Source: Tolypocladium sp. Sup5 PDA-1
Taxonomy: Eukaryota; Ascomycota; Sordariomycetes; Hypocreales; Ophiocordycipitaceae
DNA: 64,000 nucleotides
Assembly: GCA_000750105.3 (NCBI GenBank)
Contig: JPHH03000051.1
Span: 165,872-229,871 of the forward strand
Reading direction: 5' to 3'
The translations under genes and the position numbers were made by a program. Shown one piece after another: positions 11,501-23,284 of this stretch. The notes below the pieces were generated by a model, which saw only the letters and a program-made list of their open reading frames with translations, was not told the DNA's origin and did not search any database. The first letter of the stretch is position 1, and each line of letters begins with the position of its first letter.

Positions 11501-13548
11501 ATGCTTCAGAACCCAATCCTGCATGCGCTCTTGCTGAGCGCCGTCGGCGGTATCGCATTTGCGCACTCGAGCCCTGCCGTGCACGTTTCCGAAGGCAAGA
11601 TTCTGGGACAGGAATGCGCGGGTTCGCGGACGCAGATATTCCAAGGCATTCCCTATGCGCAGCCTCCGACCGGCGGTTTGAGGTTCATGCCCCCCCGGCC
11701 GTTGAATGGCTCCTACGAGCGCGGCGTGCTGGACGCTACCAAGACTCCTCGCCCTTGCATCCAATGGCATCATGGTTTTGCAGTGACCGAGCCCGCCCCG
11801 TCTGAGGACTGGTAAGTCTGTTTAGTTCGCTTCAGTGGACGACTCTGAGCAACGTAGATGGACTGACTACTTTGAAGCTTGTACCTGGACGTCTACGTGC
11901 CACCAGATACCGCAGCCGGCGCCTCTCTCCCTGTTAAGGTCTTTGCGTACGGAGGAGGCAACAATGCTGGCGCTGCCAACCATCCGTTATATAATGCCTG
12001 TGACTTGGCGAGCGATGCCATCGTCGTCATCTTCAACTATCGGCTCGGTCCGCTAGGCTTCCTTTCCTTGGCCAGCGCCGGCATTCAGGGCAACATGGCA
12101 ATTCAGGATTATTTAGCCGCGCTTCGATGGGTGAAATCTCACATCGAATTCTTCGGAGGGAACCCTGCAAAGGTCGTCTTATTCGGCCAGAGCGCTGGTG
12201 CTGCCGATACCTTTGTCGTCTCCACGCTCCCGGAGACCAAAATGCTCATCTCGGCCGCCGCCATAGGGTCTGGGGGTGGTCATGACTTGACGCCATTTGT
12301 CACAGCCCAGGTTGCTGGTGAGAGCTATGCCCAGGCCGTCGGTTGCAATGCCACAGACGTACGTTCTATGGCCTAATTACTGCCTGCCCGAAGCGTTGAA
12401 GCTGCTAACCCGGCCCGGTTTAGCTACCATGCTTGCAGTCAAAGTCAGTCAAAGATCTCCAAGCCGCTCGTTGGAGGATCCCAGCGCTTTTGAAGAATGG
12501 AAAATCTCTGGGCTCCAGGTTTGGCCTTAGCCTGCCCAACCGAACGAATCTCAATTCCGCCGTCCTAGATGGCAAGATCGTCAAGGAAGAGCCACTGAAG
12601 GTAGGCTCTCGGGTTCCCGTAATCGTGGGCTCCAGTAAGTTGTGTACCAAGCTCAGCCAAGCATGTGTACAATCTAACAAATGTTTAGATCAATATGATA
12701 GCACACTCTTTGTTCTACCCCTTTATGGACACTCCATTGCTTCTCTTTCGGATGACAACTATACTGCATTCTTGAATGAATGGGGCACAGTCGAGCCATT
12801 GATCCGTAAACGATACCCGCTATCCATGTTCAATGACTCTGGCTCAATAGGAGAGGCAGTCGTCGCAGCTATCACGCACATTACCACCCTCGCCGGCTTT
12901 ACTTGTCCCTCGTATAGAAGTATTCGCGCCGCAGTCAGCTCCGAGATTGCAACATTCATTTATCGATTCAATCACACACCGTCTTGTCCTTGGTTATGGG
13001 TACGTGGCAGGGAGTTCCCGGGCCACCACGCCTCAAACAAATTCCGTGCAACCCACACCTCCGAGCTGCCATTTATCTTTGGCAATCTGAGTAACCAGCC
13101 ATTCGGAAATGGGACTTGCAATGCGACCTCTGATGAGTACGAGATTAGCCAATCTTTGATTGCAGCGTGGACGGCTATCGCCGCGAAAGACGACCCTTCC
13201 ACTGCGCATCTCCAGTGGCCACGTTTTGACGTAAACGAGAGCCGTGGCCTTTACGTTGGAAGCGGGATTACACCATCAGCTGTGATAGACTTTACAGAGT
13301 GCGAGTTTTGGGATCTGGTATGGGCCCAGCTTGGGGGCGTAGACTTTTCGAACCCAGGTGTGGGCAGTTCTAGCTCTCGGGGTACGTGATTCAGGGGTTG
13401 AATCACATTCATGCCCTTGGTGGCTAACACGGTCACCGCCCCAGCGTCTTCCACTGCCCTGAGTATCTCGGATAAAGGAGCAATAGTTGCCACCTACTCA
13501 TCCATTGCCTTAATAACTGCGGCCTTTTCCTTTCGTTCCATCTTGTAG
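11501..13548 (+). CDS. Secreted type-B carboxylesterase with possible GPI-anchor tail
   Basis: An alpha/beta-hydrolase of the carboxylesterase/lipase (COesterase) family that hydrolyses carboxylic esters outside the cell. Five exons are inferred: 11501-11811, 11878-12358, 12424-12634, 12689-13381 and 13445-13548, giving 599 aa. Residues 1-21 form a signal peptide. The family motif SEDCLYLDVYVP is rebuilt across the first intron. The oxyanion-hole region is AYGGGNNAG, the nucleophile elbow is GQSAG with Ser209 (Gln where most members have Glu), and the catalytic His region is HTSELPFIFGN. Without the last intron the protein stops at 13389. With it, the chain continues through a Ser-rich stretch into a hydrophobic C terminus (IVATYSSIALITAAF), as in GPI-anchored wall enzymes. 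The donor GTACGT and acceptor CCAG support splicing, but transcript data would decide. The substrate is unknown. Confidence 0.85.
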
Positions 13549-14554
13549 ATGCTTCAAGGTTCCGCCTCAGAGTACAACGGGCCGCTTTTATTGCAGAGGC
13601 AAACGACTAAGTATTTTTTACCGGCCCAGACTATAGAAAAACTAGCATTACATTGAACAAGCTTCTTACACTGACTACTCTCTTTGAACGCAAATCTCGA
13701 GGTACATCCCAGCGAAATTAGACAGAGCAGCAACACTTCACCCCATCGTTCTTAGGTCATTATATCCTCACGCTATGTTGACAGAATTGGCATTGTCAGA
13801 ATTGGAGTCTTACGAGCCCTCATACAGAATCTGGCCGTTTGTTCGAAGTTTGAGCGGAGAAGCGTTAACTTTGTCCATTTTAGAATTATCCCTATTGTCC
13901 CCTCTTTCCGTCTCCATACTATTTCTTGGACTAAAGATAGTCAAGATTTCGTATTGTGTCTGGTCCCAATGGGTCGCTGTTGGGACTGGTGAACCTTGTG
14001 GAGTTTAAAGTAGAGAAACCGGTAGAAGATTAATATTCAAGTATAATGATGGGTCAGACATGATCTTTGAGTCAAAGGAACCCAAGAAACATTCTCATAA
14101 GCGTAGTTATATATTTGAGATTAGTTCATGCGCTCTTTCTTAGATCCACAGATGCGAACCCGAGTGTGAGGTTTATGAATGTAACTTATAAAGTACATTC
14201 TCAGGCACTTAGATAAGACGATTCGTAAGCGTCGGTATCCTATGCTGATATACTTGCTATAACTTGAGGTAAGTTATCTATACGAGGGATCGGAGGAATA
14301 TAGTTAAGTAGCAAAAAGTATCAGCCGTGAAGCTGAATAGGTGCAAGCCGTAGGGCCGTGATGCTAGACACCTAATATTGGGCACCGGGTGCATTATTCG
14401 AAACGGGAAAGAAAACATACACGGACTCCTGAATCCTTAACAGAGATAGGACTTTAGTGAGGAGTTTGTATTGCGGTAAGAACGCCGAGGCGGCGCCGGC
14501 GGTCTTGACTACGAGTAAAGGCACTGTGTGTCACGGGCTTTGCCCGGTTCTGCG

Positions 14555-14575
14555 GGTCCTGGCTGTGCCAGGACC
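14555..14575. repeat. Perfect 9-bp hairpin beside a GC-rich duplicated motif
   Basis: GGTCCTGGC and GCCAGGACC pair perfectly around a TGT loop. Just downstream, two copies of GTAAGTGGGC flank a palindromic run of CCGGGCCCGGGCCCGG. No coding or RNA gene context explains it. Confidence 0.7.
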
Positions 14576-14948
14576 AAGGCCATGTAAGTGGGCCGGGCCC
14601 GGGCCCGGACCCGTGTAAGTGGGCTACGCAGGGGCCCCGCTAAGAGACAGAGACTTCCGGTGGTTGGCCTGACAGCAGCGTCAGGGGCATTGTAATAAGG
14701 GACCGAGGCGAGCCCGCATCGGCCTCTTCCTCTTCCCTTTCTCTTTAGCTTTGAATAGACAATCCTTAGGCACCTGCTTGTTGAACAAACTCCAGTAGGC
14801 CCCTTACACTGTGCTCGAATCTGGACTGGAGCTGAAGCTAGGTTCTGCATTCTGCGCCTCCCTTGCAAGATAATACAAATTGGAAGGTACAGAAGGGTCT
14901 ATGATAAGAATTGGTCTCTTAAAGAATCTTTGACTTTTAGTCGCTTCG

Positions 14949-15826
14949 CTATTGCGCATCAACAACTACTATACAAACATGAAAGTTTAAACACCTTATC
15001 CAACAGCCTCTCGGCGTCGTCTCACACCGTCCACCGATGGCTTTAAAAGCGAATATATGCAGAGCTACCATGGCAACCAAGTAAACCGCGCTCAAAGCAA
15101 GAGAGGAAGCATCGGCCGTCACAGGGCTTGTCGGCACCGTCGTGGGGTGCACCCGGGTGGCTGTCCGCACGCCCGAAGAGCAGGCGGCGCTAGAGCAGCT
15201 ATCGACCGGTTTGAGGGGACAGCCAAGGGCGGTGCAGCCGGAGGCAGTGGCGGGAGCAGGGCAGTTGGGGCCCGCACAGCCACCGCCGGAAGGGTTAGCA
15301 GCCTCGTGCATAGTGCTGCTAGTACTAGAGATAGCGGTAGAAGCCGGCGTGACGCCCGAGCTAGTAGGACAAGTCAACGTAGTTGTTACGCAACGGATCT
15401 GGGAGAGGGCGCGAGGGGCTAGAAAGCCGAAGGCTGCGGGAAAAGGAGGCCAAATTCGATGCCCCTTTTACCTCGAGAGGCAAAAGGGGAGAGATTAAAT
15501 ACATAAGCCCGGGCTGGAGCCCGGGAAAACAAGGGTCCGGCCGGGGCAGGGCCCGGCAGGGCCAGCAGCCCAGGCAGGGCCAGGAGCCTAGCTAGGCAGG
15601 AAGGCGATTGCGTATCAGTAGTCGAGCCAGCCTCCTCGGAGGTGGAGGCAGACGCGGTTGAAGTGGTATTAGGAGCATCGTGCGTGGTCGCAGTCGTGGT
15701 CGTTTTAAGCGTGGTGCCACTGCTTCTGGTCGGGTTGCTACAGTGCCTACTTCCGGTGCTTACATTATTTGTTAGTAGAGGTAGAAGCAGCTTAACGTAG
15801 CTCCAGGCAAACCCCGGGAAGATCAA
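14949..15826 (-). pseudogene. Possible broken Ser/Thr/Cys-rich GPI-type cell-wall protein
   Basis: Two minus-strand open stretches have the look of a fungal wall protein. The upstream one (15826-15600) is Thr/Ser-rich (KTTTTATTHDAPNTTSTAS). The downstream one (15402-14949) has spaced Cys pairs (GCAGPNC, GCTALGC, SCSSAAC) followed by a Ser/Thr linker and a hydrophobic segment (ALSAVYLVAMVALHIFAF) like a GPI signal. They are separated by a roughly 200-bp GC-rich, palindrome-bearing stretch with no good donor site, and no signal peptide was found. Either an insertion broke the gene or the exon structure was not resolved here. The family is unassigned. Confidence 0.35.
15462..15489. repeat. 28-bp near-perfect palindrome
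   Basis: The arms CCCCTTTT and AAAAGGGG enclose a second stem, CCTC/GAGG, around a GA centre with one A/C mismatch. It lies inside the GC-rich insertion-like stretch that splits the putative wall-protein fragments. Confidence 0.75.
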
Positions 15827-16626
15827 GAAATAGGGGAAATATAGAAGTATAAGGTTAGCGGCTTCGCACTACATAATGGATTAGGCAATAGTAAATACGA
15901 ACTACAACGGCCGCGCGGTTTATATAACGAGTCACGTTCTTACAACGGGAAACGTTTCAAATATATTATGGGAGCACGGACTGATTACCGCCACGGGAAT
16001 ATAGGCAGTAATTTAAGAAGCAGGTCGAGCCGAGTGGAAGTTCTTTTGACCATTTATGCCAGTCGATGTACTTACGCTCGCCTCATGGATCCGTACCCGT
16101 GCTGTAACTCGTACGTCTAACGTCTACGCACGGGGCTGTTAGGCCGCGTGTCTGCGGAGAACTAACTTAGTCGTATAGTGCGCAGGAAAACCTACCCTGG
16201 ACCAGACGGGAGGGAGATGACTCCTAGCAAGCTGGGCACGTCGCCGATTGAGTATCGTTTGGTAACAGGGGCAGCGCTTGGCGTTGTCCTTCACGGGCCT
16301 GACCAAGGGATGTGATCACTCGCACAAGGATCAGACAGGCAGTCAGGTAGGAGACAAAGTAGGGACTGCACACACAGGCTGAAACACCAAGTTAGGCCTC
16401 CACAGGTCGAACCAACAGGTAGATTCAGATGCGTGAATTCCGTAATACTTGACCTCGCTAACGCGAAGGACTGTGCTGCCGTAGCCGCATATAGCGAGAT
16501 AACTATTTGAGCACGCCAGTCTGCAATTTATATGTACGTAAATCGCTAGCAGCATTTCAGAAACTCAATCGTCTACTCTTTATTTCTAACATTATTTCTA
16601 CGAAATAAGCCCCTATTTTGGCTACT

Positions 16627-17281
16627 ATGTACTCTATTCTACTTTGCGTGCTCCTTCGCCTAGTTCATGCTACTATCACCATTACTCCAGATATTGGAGT
16701 ACCTGGACTCCCTGGAGCCTTCAAGGTCCCTATTGAATGGGACGTTCAGGCGTTCCCAGATGGGCCATTTCTTACACTCGCTGGAACCGTCCAACAGGTG
16801 CATGCGCAGCTTCTGAAGATTAACCCAAACCATACCTCGGACTTCGATTTAGAGAGTCGAGACCTCGAACTTACTGCCCGTACCGACTTTTCTAATAGCA
16901 AAGTGATTTGCGACAGGAATAGGTGGGGAGCGCCAATGCCTACCCATCTAAAAGAAGGCATAACATATCTTTACGGCCTAAAGGGCCAACCTCGGAATAA
17001 AGGTGGACCAGGCGCGTGCGGGCAGGTCAGCTGCTCGTGGGACTCGGCCATCTGGTGGTGTAATGATGTAAGTTAGTAAGATAACTACTAGAACTTGAGA
17101 ATAGTCATTAATACTAGTCTTATAGGAGAAAGAGCCCAAGACCCTGGAAAGCTGGGGTTCGATTGCAGATGGCGCGAAGGTGCTTTTGGACAAGTGCGCT
17201 TACTCTCCTCCTTATGAAGTCGGAGGACAGATCTTCCACTGGACAAATTGGAACGTTATTATCACTACAGGGAGCTGCTAG
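16627..17281 (+). CDS. Small secreted cysteine-containing protein, effector-like
   Basis: Two exons, 16627-17067 and 17126-17281, with a 58-bp intron (GTAAGT...ATAG), encode 198 aa. The first ATG gives a signal peptide of about 15 residues (MYSILLCVLLRLVHA). The mature protein has the conserved pattern CDRNRWG near the middle, then GPGACGQVSCSWDSAIWWCND. After the splice come SIADGAKVLLDKC and a final Cys. This Cys/Gly pattern recurs in uncharacterised small secreted proteins of plant- and insect-associated ascomycetes (recalled from general knowledge, not searched). There are no catalytic motifs or TM helices. The gene stands alone in a repeat-bearing, gene-poor stretch, a common setting for effectors. 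Its function is unknown. Confidence 0.8.
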
Positions 17282-17710
17282 ATAGGTACTGAGATTGGAC
17301 GGAGACCTAACGCTGGTGGGAGGCAATCATTCGCACATTCTGTTCCTGACGATAAAATAGATGGCTTCCTTTATACTTACTTATGCACCTGAATGACGGA
17401 AGAGATACGGATCTTCCTCCCAGATCTTGGCTAAGGATTGTAGTAGTTAAAGGATAAGAGAACCGCGCTTAAACAGGCATTCGAGAGTTCTGCACTTCCT
17501 TTTCTTCTATGCTCTTGCATGGGTTTGGACTTGACTGATCTGAAGTCAATAGAGCTAGCTTACGCTAGCTGCAGTGTCGTGGTGTGTGCTGGGATACAGA
17601 CCATCCTTAACTTGTTAGATTTACTAGAGCATGCACTTAAGACAGAGTAAAAGTCGTTGTGGACCAGGGCTTTGATAGATCTGAGCATTTTCTCGAGGGC
17701 GGTATCTAAG
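17282..17710. other. Intergenic, nothing recognised
   Basis: The convergent 3' flanks of the secreted protein and the MFS transporter. No ORF, repeat or RNA was recognised. Confidence 0.5.
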
Positions 17711-19202
17711 CTATTTACGTCTGTTTAGCCACAAGTTACCGAGGAAGCACGCAACTCCAGCAACGTAGGATACGCCAGCAAATACTATCAGGCCAGAGTA
17801 GTCACCTCCACTGCGGCTGATGATTTGTCCCGCTATCGGAACACCCGTTAATGCCCTGCATTTCCAAGGTTAGCTTGCATCCCAAGAATAGTGTGCGTCG
17901 GCTGTGTCAGACTTACCCGAAACTCACAATCGTGTATACCGTGGTGTAATAACGGCCGTAGTTTTGCGTTGTGCAGTATTCTCCGACGCAAACAGGAACC
18001 AAGCTGATATTGCTTCCGCTTGCGAACCCAAACACTATGGAGAAAGTAATGACTGCGGCGACGTTGCCCCGTGCAGGCAGCCATATCGCGAGCATTGCAA
18101 TCACGCACAGCACATTGGTCAGTATCATGGTGTTTAAGCGGCCAAACTTGTCCGCCACGATTCCCGGCAGCCATCTCCCAGGAAAGGATCCGGCATTGAG
18201 GAAGACAACCATCAGGTACGCCAGCCGTCGGTCAATCCCATTGGCCAAAGCATACGACGAGACGTACTCTAGCCCGACAAAGAAGCCCCATTCAATGAAG
18301 AAGACGCCGACGGTCATCAAGAACACTGCAGGCTTGCAGAGGATCCTCAAGTCGGGGAGTATGCTCTGCTCGGCTGGGATCTGCTGGCGGGGGTCGCTCC
18401 TCGGACGAACCATGATGCAGCCTACCAGCAGCAGCACAACCGTAATCAAGCCGACTACCCGTGTCGCCCAGGCAAAGCCAATCCTGTCACCCAAGTGGTC
18501 AAATACGAGCGGGAACATGACTCCTCCGAGGCTGCCTCCCGACATGGCCAGCCCAGTCGCAGCGCCGCGCCGCGCTCGAAAGTACTGCCCGATGGTAGCA
18601 ACCGGCACGACAAAGACGATGGAGGTCGCCGCGCCAGCAGTCAACCCCATGACCAACACGAAATGCCAATACGCGTCGCAGAAGCCGAGCGCCGCAAAGG
18701 TCACGACATACAGGACCAGGCCGGCCACCATGAGCCACCGGGGACCGTAGACGTCAAAGATGGGCCCAATCTGGATGCCGCAGAAGAAGACCATGAAGTT
18801 GTAGAGGCCGAATATCCACCCCCGCTTGCCCTCGTTGACGTGCTGAAGCTGGTGGCTGGAGATCCAGGATTGGTAGATGCCAATGCTGTTCATCAGGCCG
18901 AGGCCGCCCATGATGGCGCAGAAGCTCCCGATGACGACCAGGTTGGCGGCGCGCCCGCCTTCTGGATACGGTGCCTCGCTCGAGTCAGATGGTTGCTCGG
19001 GGTCAGAGGTGGAGTCATACAGGTCATTTTGTATTTGTGAACCGGGGCTCTGATCTTGCCGTGCCTCTTTCTCCGTGTGACGCTGGGGCTTTGCATTGAG
19101 TTAGTCTGACCACACGGACATGCGGCAGAGCCTGCAAAGGCGGGAGAGTTGGCTTACATATTCTTTATGCCACAAGCGCGATAGAAAAGTCTGGCTAGCC
19201 AT
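17711..19202 (-). CDS. MFS transporter, monocarboxylate (MCT/MCH) type
   Basis: Three exons, 19202-19158, 19088-17917 and 17855-17711, give 453 aa, standard for the fungal monocarboxylate-transporter-like family (yeast MCH relatives). An acidic, Ser-rich cytosolic N terminus leads into a typical PYPEGGRAANLVVIGSF first helix with the Asp/Glu-Gly-Gly pattern seen in this family. Twelve TM helices can be traced, with a loop of about 25 residues after the sixth. The last exon adds the C-terminal helix pair and ends LNRRK. The 69-bp and 61-bp introns have good donor and acceptor sites. The cargo is unknown; family members move monocarboxylates, riboflavin or secondary metabolites. It is divergent from a Zn(II)2Cys6 regulator across 690 bp, suggesting co-regulation. 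Confidence 0.9.
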
Positions 19203-19892
19203 TATACGACCAACGACTCGAGTTCGACTTTGTGGTGGAGTTTGGGTGGTCGGGTAAGGGTTCGACGGACGTGTAAGTGGCAGAGTGAACGAATGGTGAT
19301 GAAGCACTTCAGGTTGATGTCCAATTACCGGAACAGTAGCCAGACGATAGTTGAGAGCACGAGATACAGGTATAAATACCAATTTCTACCATTGCTCAAA
19401 GTCTTGACAACGCAAAGCATTAGCAATCGCGACCAGACTTGACTCGGGGGTTGACGGTTAGATTGGCCGAGCCAATCATTGTACACGATTCGGGCCCACG
19501 GAGCCGTTCTCGTATTCGCCGACAAGTGACTCAACGGCGCCAATGGCCGGGCCAAGTGCAGAAACTCCATCTGACGGTGGACCATTTTGGCCGAGCCGGA
19601 GCAACTTCGTCATACATACATTCGTCCCCTCATTTCGCCGACTACAGAGCTGTTCCATCAACCCACTGTCGTAGCATCTCACGCCCTCGGCCAATGCATT
19701 CATTACAGCCGCACGAAAAAAATTCTGCAGGCTGTGCATTGAATCGAAAGAAGCGAATACCACTTCACTTTCATACTCGCATCACTTCCAGTGCGGAGGT
19801 TTGTGGGATTGCCTGGGACCGTGGGACGTACATCAAATCTGCAAGGTTCGGCGAAACACCAAACCTCGCGAGTCCACCAGATGTAACACGCA
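19203..19892. promoter_or_regulatory. Shared promoter of MFS transporter and Zn(II)2Cys6 regulator
   Basis: A 690-bp divergent intergenic region with no coding sequence. Scattered CGG/CCG triplets are present, but no arrangement stands out enough to name an operator. Confidence 0.5.
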
Positions 19893-22248
19893 ATGTCGTC
19901 TCCCTCGACACACGGCACTAACAATAGCACCGGCACTCGTCCGTACCGCTCCCAGAAGCGGCAGCGGCCCTGTGACCGGTGCCGCGAGCGGAAGCTCAGG
20001 TGCCAGACGGACGGCGAATCCCCGTGCCAGCGGTGCCAACAGAACGGCGTCCCCTGCACCTTCATAGGAAAACCGCGAAAAAGGGCCTCTCTGAAGGCTC
20101 TTCATCAGCAGCAATCCATGTGTCAGGGGCAGAGCTCGCCGCTAGTTGGCCGTCAAGAGTATCACGTCTCGACCCGGCTACATGACCAGGAGCATCCGGC
20201 AGCCGTGTCATCAAGAGAGGACAGTGCAGTTGCTGGCTCCCAAGACCACCTCCATAACAGCGGCTCCGGCGCATCCTTGACACACGCCCTGGGAACACCC
20301 GTATTGACAGGACTGCACCCACATCGCCCGTCGACCCAGCTGTCACAGAGTCTGGACCAGATCGAGGGCCATGCCGCGATGCTCCTCGGTGGTTCCTCCG
20401 ATTCGGATCCGTGGCTGCTGCGACACTGCAGGTTCGACGAGCTCGGGCTCCGGACTTTTCATAAGCTGCACTTTCGCAACGCGGGTGGCGTGCCAACGAG
20501 CGACAAGATTCCGGTGCATTTCCTGGTCAGCGCTGATGAGCTCTGTGAAAGTGCGGCCGCAGAAACCCGAGTTGCAGAGGCGAAAGAATTATGCGCCGAA
20601 CTTGACCTTTTGCTGCCTCCTGCCTACGGAGCACGACTTATTCGACTGTAAGTCATTTCCAAGTATCAGCAAGGAGCAGAGCTAGACTGACTTCTTAGCC
20701 CAGGTTTCACAAGCACGTCTTCCCGATATTGCCCGTCATCGCACGGGCTCAGCTGGGTTTGACATCCGTAGACTCCGTTCCCGAAAAACATGTGCTGGAT
20801 GCCATACCCGTCCACCTGCTTGCCGCAATCTACGGCTCAGCCCTACCCTTTGCCGTCAATGACGACCAGCTCGCGGTCCTGCACATATACGACCAGCTTC
20901 CCCTGGACAAGGTGTGGCGCATCGTGTACAAGTGCCTCCAGGACGAAATCCACCGGCCTCGCCTCTCCGCCCTGCAGGCTGCGTTGCTGTACCTGCACAA
21001 GACGGGCCAGGATCGACGCCGATACGCTGCCTCCGACACGGCCTTTGTCTGGTCGTTTATGGGCAGCGTCGTAGGCCTTGCGCACAGCCTTGGTCTGCAC
21101 CTCGAGTGTCGCATGTTCGGAATACCGGCCGGAGAGAAAAGACTCCGTCGCAGGCTGTGGTGGGCCGTTTACATCGAGGACAAGTGGCTATCCTTGCTCA
21201 TGGGTCGGCCGCCGTACATTCGGCAAGCGGAATGGGACGTCAGCGAGCTGGACGATGCGGACTTTGACCTCCACGCTGTCTCCTACGCCGGGAACATGAC
21301 TGGAAAGACAACTTCCTCGTTTCGGGACATGGCTCGCCTCGCCCTTGTTGCCGACTCTGTGCAAACATCACTTTAGTATGAGTTCTCCCACTCTCCTTTC
21401 AATTTCCTCCCTTTGCCTCTCGTGCTGACTGTTACAGTTCTTTGAGATCATGTCAGAAACTGGCTGAAGATCTCCCAGCCTCGATCCAGGCGGCGAAGCC
21501 CATGTTCGACGCACTGAATGCCTGGCGAGCCACCATCCCAGTGCCAGAGCCATTTCGCTCCGAGCGCCTGGCCAGCCTCAACGACTCCGAGTCATACCCA
21601 GCGTCCGTCTACTTCGCATACCTGACTCTAGTCGTGTACGTCTGGCGAGCGCTGCTCCGACCTACCGTGCGGTCCCTGCCCCCGCCGCAGATCATCGACG
21701 TCGACCGGCCGCTCCAGCACCACCAGCCGCTGCAGGATACGGGCTTCCTCTTCGAGGACTTTAGCTGGGACTTTTCGGACCTGCCCGAGATTGAGCTGCA
21801 CCTCGACGATGATGTCACCGACACCAGCGCCACGGTCAAGGAGCTCCACCAGGCGGCGCAGACATGGGCGGGCAACTTGGTCAACTTTACGTGGCACATG
21901 TCGTCCAGCGACTTCGGCGAATTCTGGTATTCATGTAAGTCTCGGCTATCTCGCTCCCTGAGCTTTTGGAGTCTTTGGCTAACACTCTGCGTCGTTGTCG
22001 TCATAGGGTCCCGGATAAGTTTTGCGGCGGTATCAAACTTCCTCATGGTTCTTCTCGTCCAGGCCCCCAGCTCGGAGAATGCTCTGAAGGCAAAGCAGAT
22101 GCTAGAGAACTGGCGCCGAGTGCTGCGGGACCAGAGCAAGGCCTTCCCTCTGCTTCTGCTCGCCATGACACGGCTGAATGGCTTCTACTGGGCCGGGCTC
22201 TCTGAGACTTTTTGTCTCCCTCTGCACGTCCAGGAAGTCCTCCAGTGA
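19893..22248 (+). CDS. Zn(II)2Cys6 transcription factor with fungal MHR domain
   Basis: Four exons (19893-20647, 20704-21375, 21438-21934, 22007-22248) encode 721 aa. The binuclear zinc cluster near the N terminus has Cys27, 30, 37, 45, 48 and 55 (C-x2-C-x6-C-x7-C-x2-C-x6-C). Basic residues follow it (GKPRKRASLK), then a Gln/Ser-rich linker. The central fungal-specific (middle homology) region includes VVGLAHSLGLHLEC, then RRRLWWAVYIEDKWLSLLMGRP, the family's hallmark. All three introns restore the frame exactly. It probably controls the divergent MFS transporter and perhaps the genes immediately downstream; that is inferred from position only. Confidence 0.93.
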
Positions 22249-22454
22249 ATGAATGGCCTCTGGATGCTCTAGCCGGGGACTGAGTTTGCTGGCGGGTCTG
22301 GTTGGGCGAAAGGATGGTGTCGGCCATTTCACCAAGGTCTCGGTCAATGTCTAGGGTGAGCTGTTCGCCGAGCACATCCGTCAGTCATTATATATATACC
22401 ACAGATAGATCAGGACTCATGCATAGTATTGAGTCAAGAAACAAAATAGACAAC

Positions 22455-22943
22455 ATGGACAGGTACATCGATCTAAGTACACAGCTGCCAGCACGGCTCT
22501 GTGAGGCCTGCCCTCCTCCATACCAATGGCCGAACAAGTCGGCTGACCAGCCGTTGCTGCCATCATACCAGCAAGCAACGCAGTCCATGTCTGATTCTTC
22601 CGATTCTTCTGATGCAAACAGCACTAGCCAGAACAAAGATGTGCAGCAGCCCAGCGGCTTCCTGAAGAAATGCTGGAGGCGAATCGCCGTGTCCACAGCT
22701 TTCAAAGAAACACCCGACGACCCGCTCAGGTAAGTCGGCATGCAGCAAGACAACATACAAAGCAGGCTAATAACATCCACGGACCACAGGCTTACAAGGC
22801 AGGAAACCGGCATGTTGCCGCCAGGCCACTTGGCCGTCCCGCTTGGGGCAGCGCCTCTATATCGAGGGCCAGCGACGCCGCAAACTAGTGAGTTGGCCAC
22901 CTCTCACCTGTCGCCGATCCGGCAAGCCGTGCTAACAGATTGA
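22455..22943 (+). CDS. Small hypothetical protein with PPPY motif
   Basis: Two exons, 22455-22729 and 22790-22943, with a 60-bp intron containing a GCTAAT branch-like site, give 142 aa. An in-frame ATG at 22419 is an alternative start. No family was recognised. The N-terminal part has a PPPY motif (CPPPYQWP), which in fungi can recruit WW-domain ubiquitin ligases such as Rsp5/HulA. The middle is Ser/Asp/Gln-rich, and the C-terminal exon is Pro/Gly-rich (MLPPGHLAVPLGAAPLYRGP). It has no signal peptide or TM helix. It lies 200 bp downstream of the regulator on the same strand. Gene status rests on the clean intron and frame. Confidence 0.5.
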
Positions 22944-23284
22944 CGTTAGACTCGGACATGTGCTTTGGGTCCTGCTGTCGAAATTGACATCTATACGCGT
23001 ATACTAGTACATAGAACTGTACATAGGACTGTGCTGATCAATCGATCGTATTATAAATGCCCTTCAGTATGGAAATGCCGGCAAGTGATGGATGACAGCG
23101 CCTGCCGTCTCGCGGCTCACGTTCACTGCGAACCGGCCCTTCCGCCGGACTCCTAAACTGTCCGCGAGTCCGGCCGGGGTAGGTCCCGTAAGCCGGCAAC
23201 GATGGTATAAGCCCCTCCGTCCAACATGCGGAAACATGAGATTCGCAGGACTTTGACTCGTTTGTATTACCGCTATCCGCAACT

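Larger units (their letters stand above)
13549..16626. other. Gene-poor interval with GC-rich palindromic patches
   Basis: About 3 kb without a convincing intact gene. 13.6-14.5 kb is moderately AT-rich and featureless. 14.5-14.7 kb and 15.4-15.6 kb hold GC-rich repeats and hairpins, listed separately. A possible fragment of a Ser/Thr/Cys-rich wall protein lies on the minus strand at 14949-15826. 15.9-16.6 kb shows nothing recognisable. Confidence 0.5.
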
